Positions 34,131 to 46,666 of a stretch of DNA of 64,000 nucleotides are shown in pieces; positions within the stretch are counted from its first letter, which is position 1, and each line of letters opens with the position of its first letter. This stretch comes from Bursaphelenchus xylophilus (taxonomy: Eukaryota > Nematoda > Chromadorea > Rhabditida > Aphelenchoididae). The DNA is taken from the NCBI GenBank assembly GCA_904066235.2, contig CAJFCV020000001.1, forward strand, positions 10,473,291-10,537,290, written 5' to 3'. The notes below the pieces were generated by a model. That model was not told where the DNA came from, did no database searches, and saw only the letters and a list, made by a program, of their open reading frames with translations. The position numbers and the translations under genes were made by a program.

Positions 34131-36240
34131 ATGACAGCCTTGTTAGAGGCCAAGAAGTTGCTTCAAAGTGTGCAACCCAATGATTTGCTTCGAATCATTC
34201 TCGACAATCCCAATGGATGGTATTTTGCCGGAGGGCAAGTAACCGGAAGAGTTGTTATACGAACCAAAGAGGCCGTCAAATCAAATGGAGTTCATATTCA
34301 TTTCAAAGGAGCGGCCAAGGCTAGTTGGGGAACCACGGAGACTGTTGGAGAGTGAGTTCGGGAATTCCAAAAAATCCGTCATCATGACGGATTTTAAGTT
34401 GATTTATTGAGGAGTTTTAAACTGAAAACGAAATCTACTGGCAATGAAGAGGCTATTAAAAAATTTTCAAAGTGTAGATACCATTTTTCGGGAGAATTCG
34501 TCATGATGACGTATTTTTTGAAATTTTGAAAAACCGTCATAAAATCACGGTAACGGCTGTTGTCATCTAGAAGAAGACTGTTTAGAGCAATTTACAATCG
34601 TTTTCCTTAGCAAATTTTCAATTTCAGAGGCCACAGACAAATGAAAAGGCAAGTCCGCCGTAATGGAGAGATTATGTACGCGAACGAAGAGCTATGTGTA
34701 TGGAAACCCCAAAGTTCCGACAAACATTTACCGCTAAATGAGACGATATTTCCTTTCAATTTTGTGATTCCATTGAATGCCCCGCCGACTTTTGAAGGTA
34801 ATGTGGCAATTTACATTATTTCAAGTCGTCTATGATAAACCCTTGAAAATTTTTAAATGAATTTCAAAAAAATGTAATCAAAAATTTTTCAGGGACCCAC
34901 GGTCATATCAGGTACACTCTGAAAGCGGTCATCGATCGCCCTTGGTTTCTGGATTGCAAACAGCAGATCGGATTTACAGTATTGCCCTACATTGATCTCA
35001 AACTTTTTCCCTCGAGCACTGAGCCGGTAAAAGCCGAAGCTCAGAAGGCGTTTACGGCCTTATTAGGACGTACCGGCCATGTCAAGGCGATTGTTGCGAC
35101 GAATAAAAGGGGCTATGTGCCTGGAGAAAAGATCGAACTGAATGTGCAGATTCTGAATGTAACTGAAAAGAAGGTCAATGCAATTGAATGTCAGGTAAGC
35201 AGGGGGTTCCAATGGTTTTAGGGGCTTTTATTTATTTCGAAAAAAATCTTAAAATTTCAGTTGATCCAGCACGCCCATTACACCGGGACTTCCATCTCCG
35301 ATTACAAGGGGAATCCCTTGAGTTTGTCGCAAGTCGGCGGAGTCAGTCAAGTCACGTCGACGGAGACAATCATTGGAAATGCTCGACACGACTTTGAGCA
35401 TTCGATGAAAGGGAATTTCACTTACAAACATCTCGTCCCAATCCCACCAGTTGTGCCGTCTTTCAACAATTGCCCCATTATCAACGTTAACTACTCTTTA
35501 AAGGTATGGAAGGCTAATTCATCGGTCTTTTACCTCATTATAGTTACCCAAGGATACCAAAAAATGCCCAGGAATAATGCTCAAAGGGCAAAGCTCAGAG
35601 TTGGGCAAAATTTGACGCAAGTTAGATTAGGACTTTCAAAATAGTATACGAGATTTTTAAATTGCATTATGCAGAAATAAGCGAGATTTTTAGATTGAAA
35701 ACTAGCGAAAATTTAGACTTTTTTGCGCGCAGAAGATAGTGAAAATCTCGGCTGTTCTTTCAAAGAGCGATCTAAAAATTTCTGGAATTGACATGTGATC
35801 TAAGCCCAGTTTGTGTCGAAAGTTTAAAAAATGGCAATTTTTGGCCAAAATGTCATCAAACAAAAGTTTTTCAATCTTTTTTTCAGGTATTTATTGTCAT
35901 CAAAAATCAAGACCCGATAGCTCTTCAACTTTCCATCATCATCGGAACAATTCCCACCCAACCTGAGACCCTGGAGGCGTCTCTTCCACCTCCACAACTT
36001 GCCTACAACCCCATTCCCCCGCCGATTCCAGAACAGCCGTCTTCCAGTAACGAAGTCGAGATCAATCCTAATGGATTATATCCAATTCTTCCCACAGCGC
36101 CGCCTCCAGACTACGATGCCGCCCAACTTTGTGTAGCCGACTCCAGCGTCAATGTGAAGCGATTTTCGACGGCCACGGATTCATCGGAGCCACCGCCGGA
36201 ATATCAGCCAAAGTACCCGTTTTATATGGATTTTCATTGA
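34131..36240 (+). CDS. Arrestin-domain-containing protein (alpha-arrestin), copy 1
   Basis: Five exons (34131-34351, 34628-34797, 34893-35194, 35261-35503, 35887-36240) join in frame to 429 residues. Family knowledge: alpha-arrestins (ARRDC/TXNIP; many in nematodes) are adaptors that recruit Nedd4-type ubiquitin ligases to membrane cargo. Seen here: the N-domain opening with LDNPNGWYFAGGQVTGRVV, then FNFVIPLNAPPTFEG, GHIRYTLKAVIDRPW, the C-domain (GYVPGEKIELNVQI; FTYKHLVPIPPVVPSF), a Pro-rich tail, and two PPxY motifs (PPDY and PPEY). Only this copy has exon 1. The tandem duplication begins inside exon 2 at 34731. AATAAA is near 36403. Intron 4 contains a dispersed-repeat copy. Confidence 0.93.
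35620..35800 (+). repeat. Dispersed repeat fragment in arrestin intron
   Basis: Blocks GCAGAAATAAGCGAGATTTT, GAAAATCTCGGCTGTTCTTT and AAAGAGCGATCTAAAAATTT match the right part of the dispersed family. The duplicated counterpart lies at about 40900-41060. The insertion therefore predates the tandem duplication. Confidence 0.55.
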
Positions 36241-36867
36241 TTCTTTTGTTGCTTGATGAATAATATTGAATGTGCAATACGGTTGAGAGTACAGTAAAGG
36301 GGATATGATGATATTGGAAAATTTCTTGCCGAATATGAAAGGTGACTTTAAGAAATAATCATAATTCGAGACTCTTTGTGTTCGAAATTGATGTTATGCT
36401 GGAATAAAGTCAAGGCAATTGAAAAATTCTGTCAACGACTAATGAGAGCTCTAATCTAGCCTATTCTAAAAAGAAAAGAATATATAATATTTTTGACGTA
36501 TTTTACCAAAACTCTGCGTTTTTACCTTCCACTTCTCCTTGACCTGTTTCTTGGATTTTCAACTCAATTTTTTGTGTAAAATAATGTCACCATGACTTAA
36601 TTCCCGGGACTGTCAACCGACCAGAGTCTTCAAAATAACCTTTAAGATGGTCTTGAAGATGTACGGTCTTGTATTCAAGATATTCACCATCATCCTGATC
36701 GTATCGAAGCATTCTCAATCGATAATTTCTTTGAATTGGATGTCGGAATTCTTGATTTAAAAAATCTGAATAAATAATTTTTCTGAAATTTTGTCCTAAA
36801 ATTATGCAAATTCCGAGCTTTTGTTTTCTTCCTTCCTTTTTTTCAAATCCATTCCATAGCTCTGGCC

Positions 36868-38840
36868 ATGTCGAAAATGGTCGGACCACAACCGGTTTTT
36901 CCGGGAGGCTCTGTCATGGCGCATCAACGTGGTCCTTATGATCCATCAATCGTGAATGAGCCGTACTATCACGGTAGGTCCCACCTAGGATACAGATGTA
37001 ACGACTCTAGGGACCTTCGGGGTGATCCGTGCTGATTACCGCGGATAGTTCCAGTTTTTAAAGCCTAAAGTTTGATGTCTCGCCCGTAGCTTGTCTCCTA
37101 ACGCCTTGACAGTTATTTCCGTCCCTATAAATCCCAAACGACTTTTTATTTTTAGGCCTTTTGCCCCGAGAAGACATTCGGATGATGTTGCACAACAATG
37201 GCGACTTTCTCATCCGAACTTCCGAGCCCAATGCCAAAGACGGAGTCCGCTCCTACATCCTCTCGGTTATGGTCTACCAGGACAAAGAGGAGAGTGGTGT
37301 AAGTCCCCCTATTAACTAGACCAACTTGTGACACTATCTTTGCCTATCTCTCCCTTCGACTTCCAGATCAAACATTACGTCATCCAGAACTCGAGCAACC
37401 GTTGGACAATCGAGAAATATGGCTTTGATAGCATCAAGGCAATGGTCGAATATCACGTGCACAGAGTCGAGTCCATCTCCAAGAGCATCCCGGAGGTTAT
37501 TTTGAGGACTCCGATTGGTCGACAGGCCTGGGAACTGAGCCATAGTGACATTACTTTAACAAAGAAGCTGGGAGAAGGCGCCTTTGGAGAGGTCCGTAAA
37601 GGCACGCTGAAGCTGAAAGGAGGGGGTATAGCCAATGTGGCCGTTAAATTGGCCAAATTGGACAACCTGACCAAGGAGCAGATCAAGGAGATCATGCAAG
37701 AGGTAAGAAATGAAAACATTTTGACGTGAATTGGGGTCTCCGAGTAGAAAAAGACTTGAATTTTTTTACTTTTTGTGACCTCTAACGTCATCGAATTTTA
37801 GGCTCGACTTATGCGGAACTTTGATCATATAAATATCGTCAAGTTCTACGGAGTCGCCGCAGGCCAAGAACCGCTGATGGTGCTGATGGAGCTGGTCGAC
37901 TGCGGAGCATTGGACTCGTATCTCCAGAAAGGGGAACAACCCCCGGCCCGGAAGGCGATCATGTGTGTTCAGGCCTCATTTGGCATCGAATATCTGCATG
38001 TCAAGAATGTGATTCATCGTGATATTGCCGCTAGAAATTGTTTGTACGGAGATGGTCAAGTCAAGATTAGCGATTTTGGCCTGAGTGTAGAGGGGACGGT
38101 ATATCAAATGGATCCACATCGAAGAGTTCCGATTAGATGGTAAGTCTCTACATATAATAGTAAATATAATATAGGAAAATTATGGGGAAATATGTTTGTA
38201 GATGATGTTTGATGAAAATAGAGGGTGTAGAGGGTTTTAGAGCGATTTTGAAGTTAACATGCAACTTTAAGGCTGGCTCCAGAAACCCTTCAGACCTTCA
38301 TTTACACCCAGAAAACTGATGTCTGGGCCTTTGGAATCTTGTGTTGGGAGATCTTCTCCAATGGCCAAGAACCCTATCCCGGTCTGAGTCCAGCCGAAAC
38401 CTTCCAGAAAGTAAGTCTTTAACATTTTTAATACGTTTTAAAGTGATTTATCGCCATTTTACGCTAGGTTTGTAAGGTTTAGCCTTGTTTTTGGTGTTTT
38501 GATGAAAGACAATTACCGCTTTTTCATTTTCAACCTTTATTCTGGTATTTTAATCTTTTTTCTTTAGGTTAAGGAGGGTTACCGTATGTTCATGCCCGCC
38601 GACACCCCACCCGATCTGGCCGAGCTCATAACGAAGAGGACCTGGGCCGAAAGCCCGAATGATCGCTACAGTATGGCCGAAATCGCTCACAAGCTGGAGC
38701 TCATGTTCAGAGTGCCCCGCCCTGGCGCTGCGCCGCCTCCACCACCTCCTCCACCACCACCTCCACCTCCTCCACCAGCTCCAACAGGACATGGACCTCA
38801 AAGCAGAGTCCCGAGATCCAAATACAAAAAACGCACGTGA
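36868..38840 (+). CDS. SH2 domain non-receptor tyrosine kinase (Fer-like), copy 1
   Basis: Six exons (36868-36973, 37156-37298, 37367-37702, 37802-38139, 38272-38410, 38568-38840) join in frame to 444 residues. Family knowledge: nematodes have a large family of short Fer/Fps-related kinases with SH2 plus kinase and no F-BAR domain, often germline-expressed. Seen here: SH2 at about 33-120 ([22 protein letters not shown]), glycine loop GEGAFGEV (152-159), VAVK Lys177, HRD (267-269) in [11 protein letters not shown] (286-288), Tyr296 in the activation loop, LAPE (309-312), and a C-terminal run of 15 prolines from about 410. All catalytic residues are present. The start is the first ATG of exon 1; Met4 and Met17 are alternatives. 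Confidence 0.95.
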
Positions 38841-39958
38841 TTGTATAGTAAAGAGTATATAGTATCATTTTCCAATCGTGTTTTTTCTTTTCTCACAGTA
38901 CAATCCAGTATCATCAAATCGCAACCGAAACGGCTTCAAAAAGACAGAATGCCAATAAGAAGAAATCTTTCGTCTTTTCGTGTCGAGACGTAGGTCTTCT
39001 GGCCAGACTTTTTTGGCCAATGGCATCGATATTCTTCCTCTCTCTCTCTTTTTGCTCTTTTCTATCTCGGTTGGCCCTTTCCGAGTCCAAAAACCATTTG
39101 TTTTTATCGAATTTATTGGATTTCCAATTATTTTAGGTTTGTTATCTGAAAACCTTTTGGAGGTGATCAATTCCGAAAGAACTTGGCGATTTTTTTGTTG
39201 AATTCTTATCAGTAATTTCCCTGGTCGTCTGGATTGATAAGGTTTCCTCGAGAAGAAGACAGAATTTTGCGAGTAAATTCGATAAGATAATTGGAGTTCG
39301 CCTTTCCTGCTGTTTTAGGTAAATCTTTGTTTATTTCGATGCAAAAGACTGAATTCTGTGATTTGCCCCTTGGATACGTATACTAATCTATTGTGATTGG
39401 TGCGGTGAATCAGCGATGAAAAGGATTTAACGCTGGAAGAAAGCGAAAACATCGTTTTAGACTCGTGAACTCTGAATCTTTATGATTGAAAATTCTGCGC
39501 TGCCTTGTTTCGTTAAATGTGATGGAAAATGAAAGTAGGATGCGTAATCGGGCTTACGAAATCATATTCGTTAGGAGAATCGAAAAGTTTACGGGGTTTC
39601 TGACATTATGTTATTCTTGACCTTGTCTAATTCCTAAGTAAATTTTTTGAAGTGAAATTACCTGTAATGTTCTTGTAGGATTGGTTTGACAGCCCATTAA
39701 ACTGTTGGTTAAAATTAGAGCTTTATAACGTCACCGGATATCCGGGGAATTCACAAAAATATTACACTTGATCACTTTGTCTCGCCCTCACTCAAAATCG
39801 GATGTTTCCCGCTAATTTATGCACGAACTGGTCAATAATCTTATCAGAAAATCGATGGTCTATGTTCTTTCCCATCTACGGGGTAAAGTCCTGCGTCTCC
39901 CACTCTTTTTAATATTAGTCATTCGCGAAAAAGAACGCGGAATTAGAGAAAAAACAGA
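38841..39958. other. Region 3' of kinase copy 1, nearly identical in unit 2
   Basis: About 1.1 kb with no gene. It is almost base-for-base identical to 44138-45210 plus 46667-46712. It contains the empty target site (TTTTTAATATTAGTC, near 39905-39920) of the foldback element found in unit 2. Confidence 0.7.
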
Positions 39959-41539
39959 CCGCTAAATGAGACGATATTTCCTTTCAATTTTGTGATTCCA
40001 TTGAATGCCCCGCCGACTTTTGAAGGTAATGTGGCAATTTACATTATTTCAAGTCATCTATGATAAACCCTTGAAAATTTTTTAAATGAATTTCAAAAAA
40101 ATGTAATCAAAAACATTTTCAGGAACCCACGGTCATATCAGGTACACTCTGAAAGCGGTCATTGATCGCCCTTGGTTTCTGGATTGCAAACAGCAGATCG
40201 GATTTACAGTATTGCCCTACATTGATCTCAAACTTTTTCCCTCGAGCACAGAGCCGGTAAAAGCCGAAGCTCAGAAGGCGTTTACGGCCTTATTAGGACG
40301 TACCGGCCATGTCAAGGCGGTTGTTGCGACGAATAAAAGGGGTTATGTGCCTGGAGAAAAGATCGAGCTGAACGTGGAGATTCTGAATGTAACTGAAAAG
40401 AAGGTCAATGCAATTGAATGTCAGGTAAGTAATTATCTCATGGTTTCTAGAGGCATTTATTAAGCTTTGGAAGCGCCATTTACATCCAGATAAGAATGAC
40501 CTCTTGCTAAAAAATCTTAAAATTTCAGTTGATCCAGCACGCCCATTACACCGGGACTTCCATCTCAGATTACAAGGGGAATCCCTTGAGCTTGTCGCAA
40601 GTCGGCGGAGTAAGTCAAGTCACGTCGACGGAGACAATCATTGGAAATGCTCGACACGACTTTGAGCATTCGATGAAAGGGAATTTCACTTACAAACATC
40701 TCGTCCCAATCCCACCAGTTGTGCCGTCTTTCAACAATTGCCCCATTATCAACGTTAACTACTCTTTAAAGGTATGGAAGTCTAATTAATCGGTATTTTA
40801 CCTCATTATAGTTACACAAGGTTATTAAAAAATGTCCAAGAATAATGCTGGGCGAAGCTCAGAGTTAGGCGAAACTTGGCGCAAATTTAGGTCAGGACTT
40901 TCAAAATAGTGTATATATAGATTTTTAAATTGGGTTATGCAGAAAGAAGTGAGGTTTTTAGATCGAAAACTAGCGAAAATTTGGATTTTTTTGCGCGAAG
41001 AAGATAGTGAAAATCTCGGCTGTTCTTTCAAAGGGCGATCTAAAAATTTCCGGAATTGATACGTGATCTAAGCTCAGCTTGTGTCGAAAATTTAAAAATG
41101 ATGAAAAAATTTCGCTTTGAATATGTGCTTGGCAATTTTTGGCCAAAAAGTCATCAAACAAAAGTTTTTCAATCTTGTTTTTCAGGTATTTATTGTCATC
41201 AAAAATCAAGACCCGATAGCTCTTCAACTTTCCATCATCATCGGAACAATTCCCACCCAACCTCAGACCCTGGAGGCGTCTCTTCCACCTCCACAACTTG
41301 CCTACAACCCCATTCCCCCGCCGATTCCAGAACAGCCGTCTTCCAGTAACGAAGTCGAGATCAATCCTAATGGATTATATCCAATTCTTCCCACAGCGCC
41401 GCCTCCAGACTACGATGCCGCCCAACTTTGTGTAGCCGACTCCAGCGTCAATGAGAAGCGATTTTCGACGGCCACGGATTCATCGGAGCCACCGCCGGAA
41501 TATCAGCCAAAGTACCCGTTTTACATGGATTTTCATTGA
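39959..41539 (+). pseudogene. 5'-truncated arrestin-domain gene, copy 2
   Basis: This corresponds to arrestin exons 2 (partial, 39959-40025), 3 (40123-40424), 4 (40529-40771) and 5 (41186-41539). The first about 116 codons and the promoter are missing because the duplication begins inside exon 2. Splice sites and frame are intact and the PPxY motifs are kept. However, an in-frame TAG lies 15 bp upstream of the breakpoint (39944) and the first in-frame ATG is deep in exon 4. It is probably a recent pseudogene. It could only make the C-terminal arrestin fold and tail if a new upstream exon is recruited. Confidence 0.8.
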
Positions 41540-42160
41540 TTCTTTTGTTACAGATGAGTAATATTGAATGTGCAATATGGTTGAGAGTACAGTAAAGGGG
41601 AGATAATGATATTGGAAAATTTGTTGCCGAATACAAAAGCTGACTTTAAGAAATAGTCATCATTCGAGACTTTTTGCGTTCAAAATTGAGGTTATACTGG
41701 AATAAAGCAGAGACAATTGAAAGATTATGCGAAGCTACTATATATTGAGAGCTCTAATCTAACCTTTTCTAAAGATTACATCAGAAATTTGGAGACGTAT
41801 TTAACCAAAATTTTGCCTTTTTTTACCTTCCACTTCTCCTTGACCTGTTTCTTGGATTTTCAACTCATTTTTTTGTGTAAAATAATGTCACCATGACTTA
41901 ATTCCCAGGACTGTCAACTGATCAGAGTCTTCAGAATAACCTTTAAAGAAGATGTACGGTCTTGTATTCGAGATATTCACCATCATCCTGATCGTATCGA
42001 AGCATTCTCAATCGGTAATTTCTTTGACTTGGATGTCGGAATCGTTGATTAAAAAAATATTAATAACTAATTTGTCTGAAATTTTGTCCTAAAATTATGC
42101 AAATTCCGAGCCTTTGCTTTCCTCCTTTCGTTTTTTCAAATCCATTCCATAGCTCTGGCC

Positions 42161-44137
42161 ATGTCGAAAATGGTCGGACCACAACCGGTTTTTCCGGGAG
42201 GCTCTGTCATGGCACATCAACGTGGTCCTCATGATCCATCAATCGTGAATGAGCCGTACTATCACGGTAAGTCCCACCTAGGATACAGATTCAACGACTT
42301 TAGGGACCTTAGGGGTCATCCGTGCTGATTATCGTGGATATTTCTAATTTTTAAAGCCGAAAGTTTGATGTCTCGCCCGTAGCTTGTCTCCTAACGCCTT
42401 GACAGTTAGTTTCGCCCCTATAAATCCCAAACGACTTTTTATTTTTAGGCCTTTTGCCCCGAGAAGACATTCGGATGATGTTGCACAACAATGGCGACTT
42501 TCTCATCCGAACTTCCGAGCCCAATGCCAAAGACGGAGTCCGCTCCTACATCCTCTCGGTTATGGTCTACCAGGACAAAGAGGAGAGTGGTGTAAGTCCC
42601 CCTATTAACTAGACCAACTTGTGACACTATCTTTGCCTATCTCTCCCTTCGACTTCCAGATCAAACATTACGTCATCCAGAACTCGAGCAACCGTTGGAC
42701 AATCGAGAAATATGGCTTTGATAGCATCAAGGCAATGGTCGAATATCACGTGCACAGAGTCGAGTCCATCTCCAAGAGCATCCCGGAGGTTATTTTGAGG
42801 ACTCCGATTGGTCGGCAGGCCTGGGAACTGAGCCATAGTGACATTACTTTAACAAAGAAGCTGGGAGAAGGCGCCTTTGGAGAGGTCCGTAAAGGCACGC
42901 TGAAGCTGAAAGGAGGGGGTATAGCCAATGTGGCCGTTAAATTGGCCAAATTGGACAACCTGACCAAGGAGCAGATCAAGGAGATCATGCAAGAGGTAAG
43001 AAACGAAAACATTTTGATGTGAATTGGGGTCTCCGAGTAGAAAAATTCTTGAATTTTCATTACTTTTTGTGACCTCTAACGTCATCGAATTTTAGGCTCG
43101 ACTCATGCGGAACTTTGATCATATAAATATCGTCAAGTTCTACGGAGTCGCCGCAGGCCAAGAACCACTGATGGTGCTGATGGAGCTGGTCGACTGCGGA
43201 GCATTGGACTCGTATCTCCAGAAAGGGGAACAACCCCCGGCCCGGAAGGCGATCATGTGTGTTCAGGCCTCATTTGGCATCGAATATCTGCATGTCAAGA
43301 ATGTGATTCATCGTGATATTGCCGCTAGAAATTGTTTATACGGAGATGGTCAAGTCAAGATTAGCGATTTTGGCCTGAGTGTAGAGGGGACGGTATATCA
43401 AATGGATCCACATCGAAGAGTACCGATTAGATGGTAAGTCTCTACATATAATAGTAAATATAATATAGGAAAATTATGGGGAAATATGTTTGTAGATGAT
43501 GTTTGATGAAAATAGAGGGTGTAGAGGGTTTTAGAGCAATTTTAAAGTTAACATGCAACTTTAAGGCTGGCTCCAGAGACCCTTCAGACCTTCATTTACA
43601 CCCAGAAGACTGATGTCTGGGCCTTTGGAATCTTGTGTTGGGAGATCTTCTCCAATGGCCAAGAACCCTATCCAGGTCTGAGTCCAGCCGAAACCTTCCA
43701 GAAAGTAAGTTTTTACCATTTTTAATGCATTTTGAAGTATTATAATTTATCGCCATTTACGCTAGCTTTGTAAGGTTTAGTCTTGTTTTTGGGTTTTGAT
43801 GAAAAATAATTACCGATTTTTCATTTTCAACCTTTCTTCTGGTATGTTACTCTTTTTTCTTTAGGTTAAGGAGGGTTACCGTATGTTCATGCCCGCCGAC
43901 ACCCCACCCGATCTGGCCGAGCTCATAACGAAGAGGACCTGGGCCGAAAGCCCGAATGATCGCTACAGTATGGCCGAAATCGCTCACAAGCTGGAGCTCA
44001 TGTTCAGAGTGCCCCGCCCTGGCACTGCGCCGCCTCCACCACCTCCTCCACCACCACCTCCACCTCCTCCACCAGCTCCAACAGGACATGGACCTCAAAG
44101 CAGAGTCCCGAGATCCAAATACAAAAAACGCACGTGA
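42161..44137 (+). CDS. SH2 domain non-receptor tyrosine kinase (Fer-like), copy 2
   Basis: Six exons (42161-42266, 42449-42591, 42660-42995, 43096-43433, 43566-43704, 43865-44137) reproduce every exon length of copy 1 and give 444 residues. Catalytic motifs ([25 protein letters not shown]) are intact. I noticed only two replacements: GPYDPS to GPHDPS near the N-terminus and PGAAPPP to PGTAPPP before the proline run. Donor 1 is GTAAGT here and GTAGGT in copy 1. About 620 bp upstream, which should include the promoter, is also duplicated, so both copies can be expressed. No disabling change seen. Confidence 0.94.
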
Positions 44138-45210
44138 TTGTATAGTAAAGAGTATATAGTATCATTTTCCAATCGTGTTTTTTCTTTTCTCACAGTACAA
44201 TCCAGTATCATCAAATCGCAACCGAAACGGCTTCAAAAAGACAGAATGCCAATAAGAAGAAATCTTTCGTCTTTTCGTGTCGAGACGTAGGTCTTCTGGC
44301 CAGACTTTTTTGGCCAATGGCATCGATATTCTTCCTCTCTCTCTCTTTTTGCTCTTTTCTATCTCGGTTGGTCCTTTCCGAGTCCAAAAACCATTTGTTT
44401 TTATCGAATTTATTGGATTTCCAATTATTTTAGGTTTGTTATCTGAAAACCTTTTGGAGGTGATCAATTCCGAAAGAACTTGGCGATTTTTTTGTTGAAT
44501 TCTTATCAGTAATTTCCCTGGTCGTCTGGATTGATAAGGTTTCCTCGAGAAGAAGACAGAATTTTGCGAGTAAATTCGATAAGATAATTGGAGTTCGCTT
44601 TTCCTGCTGTTTTAGGTAAATCTTTGTTTATTTCGATGCAAAAGACGGAATTCTGTGATGTGTCCCTTGGATACGTATAGTAATCAATTGTGTTTGGTGC
44701 GGTGAATCAGCGATGAAAAGGATTTAACGCTGGAAGAAAGCGAAAACATCGTTTTAGACTCGTGAACTCTGAATCTTTATGATTGAAAATTCTGCGCTGC
44801 CTTGTTTCGTTAAATGTGATGGAAAATGAAAGTAGGATGCGTAATCGGGCTTACGAAATCATATTCGTTAGGAGAATCGAAAAGTTTACGGGGTTTCTGA
44901 CATTATGTTATTCTTGACCTTGTCTAATTCCTAAGTAAATTTTTTGAAGTGAAATTACCTGTAATGTTCTTGTAGGATTGGTTTGACAGCCCATTAAACT
45001 GTTGGTTAAAATTAGAGCTTTATAGCGTCACCGGATATCCGGGGAATTCATAAAAATATTACACTTGATCACTTTGTCTCGCCCTCACTCAAAATCGGAT
45101 GTTTCCCGCTAATTTATGCACGAACTGGTCAATAATCTTATCAAAAAATCGATGGTCTATGTTCTTTCCCATCTACGGGTAAAGTCCTGCGTCTCCCACT
45201 CTTTTTAATA

Positions 45211-46666
45211 TAAAGCGGGAGATAAAAGATTTTCTGAAAAATTTTTGAAATTTTTCTGTTTTTACTTTTTTTTTAAAAAAAAAGTAAATTTTGAAAAATT
45301 TCCGGAAATTTTCGATTTCGGAGAGTCAAAAAACATTCTTACTCCGAACGACAAATTTTTGGAAAGTTGGATCAAAAATGGCTCGCCAAAAGGTCGATCC
45401 GCAAAGTTGAAACAAAAATGGCTCGCCCATTTTGGCTGGTGAGTAGGATGCCGTTTTTACTCACCTGCACGCCAATTTATTTTCTTCAAAACTATTTTTG
45501 CGAGCTGCGCCCGGGAATTCCAGATGTGTCAAATTTCTCTCTCCCGGAAGAAACGTTTTGATTTTTTTTGAAGTTGTGAATCTATTTTCTCCACGAAGAT
45601 GGGCTGAAAAGTGATCAAGTAAGTTAGCATTAGCAAGAGGAGATGTACTTTTTTCATTTGACACCAAAAATTTTCCTTTTATTTCAGAGAAAGGTACAAA
45701 TTTTTTCCAATTCGTAAAGCTTCATGACCATGGATAATGTAAGTGCGCTTATCGCGTTTTTTGTTCCGTTATTGGAGTTAACAGTTCTAGGCTGGCGAGT
45801 TCTAGAGGACACCTCACTTTAGTTTTGTTATATACTCTATCTATCAAACGCCACCAATTTCGATTTCTAGGTGTCATGTACAATATCGAAATCCGCTCAG
45901 ATCTGCCGGATTTTTGCCACGAATGCGTTCTAAACTGAGGTAATAACGTAATAAGGCTCAAATAACGTTGTTACAATAACTTGAACATAGTTTGCATAGG
46001 TTTTACTTTAGTATAACATACTTTTGGAAAGTTAGTATAGTATTTGAAATTTTTACGTCGTTATTCCTCAAAATTTATGGGGTTTCATACATGGAGAATA
46101 TACATGAGAGTGGGGTCTCCTCTAAACGTTTCCCGACTTAGAATCTTGACGTCGTAGCAAAAAATGAGATAATCTCACTTACATTATCCATGGTCATGAA
46201 GCTTTACGAATTGGAAAAATTTTGTACCTTTCTCTGAAATAAAATGGAAATTTTTGATGTCAAATGAAAAACGTACATCTCCTCTTGCCAATGCTAACTT
46301 ACTTGATCACTTTCCAGCCCATCTTCGTGGAGAACATACCTTCACAACGTCGCACAAACGTAAAAATAATTTTTTCGGAAGAGAAAAACTTGACACATCA
46401 GGGAAAGACTTGGCATCAACCTTGCAACCTGCAGTGCGGGGCCAAAAAGAGGAATAAAGTAAAAACAAGCTCTGACTTTCCGCGACTCCGAGCGGGGAGT
46501 AAGATCCGGTCCTACACCCGACCTTGAAGTCGGAAAGCCAGAAACAAAATTGACTTTCTTTTGCATTTTCCTTGAAGTAAACTGAAAATTTACTTTTTTT
46601 TTAAAAAAAAAGTAAAAACAGAAAAATTTCAAAAATTTTTCAGAAAATCTTTTATCTCCCGCTTTA
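45211..46666. mobile_element. TA-flanked foldback element (non-autonomous)
   Basis: A 1456 bp element flanked by TA, with termini TAAAGCGGGAGATAAAAG and its exact inverse. The outer 75 bp of the two ends are near-perfect inverted repeats. After an unmatched gap the inverted similarity resumes over about 180 bp (about 45560-45745 against 46160-46345, including AAGCTTCATGACCATGGATA). The centre, about 400 bp, is unique. No transposase-like frame is seen. Unit 1 keeps the uninterrupted site with a single TA, which proves insertion. Superfamily uncertain; TA duplication fits Tc1/mariner-like elements. Confidence 0.93.

Larger units (their letters stand above)
34731..39958. repeat. Tandem duplication, unit 1
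   Basis: A 5.2 kb unit starting CCGCTAAATGAGACG inside arrestin exon 2 and ending AGAGAAAAAACAGA. Its end abuts the start of unit 2 directly, with at most one or two bases of ambiguity at the junction (AAAACAGA/CCGCTAAATG). It contains arrestin exons 2 (part) to 5, the complete SH2-kinase gene and about 1.1 kb downstream. Confidence 0.95.

Noticed and set aside
38550..38801. Trp/Arg-rich minus-strand frame over the kinase C-terminus (also at 43847-44098)
   Set aside because: It is the antisense of the polyproline run of the kinase.
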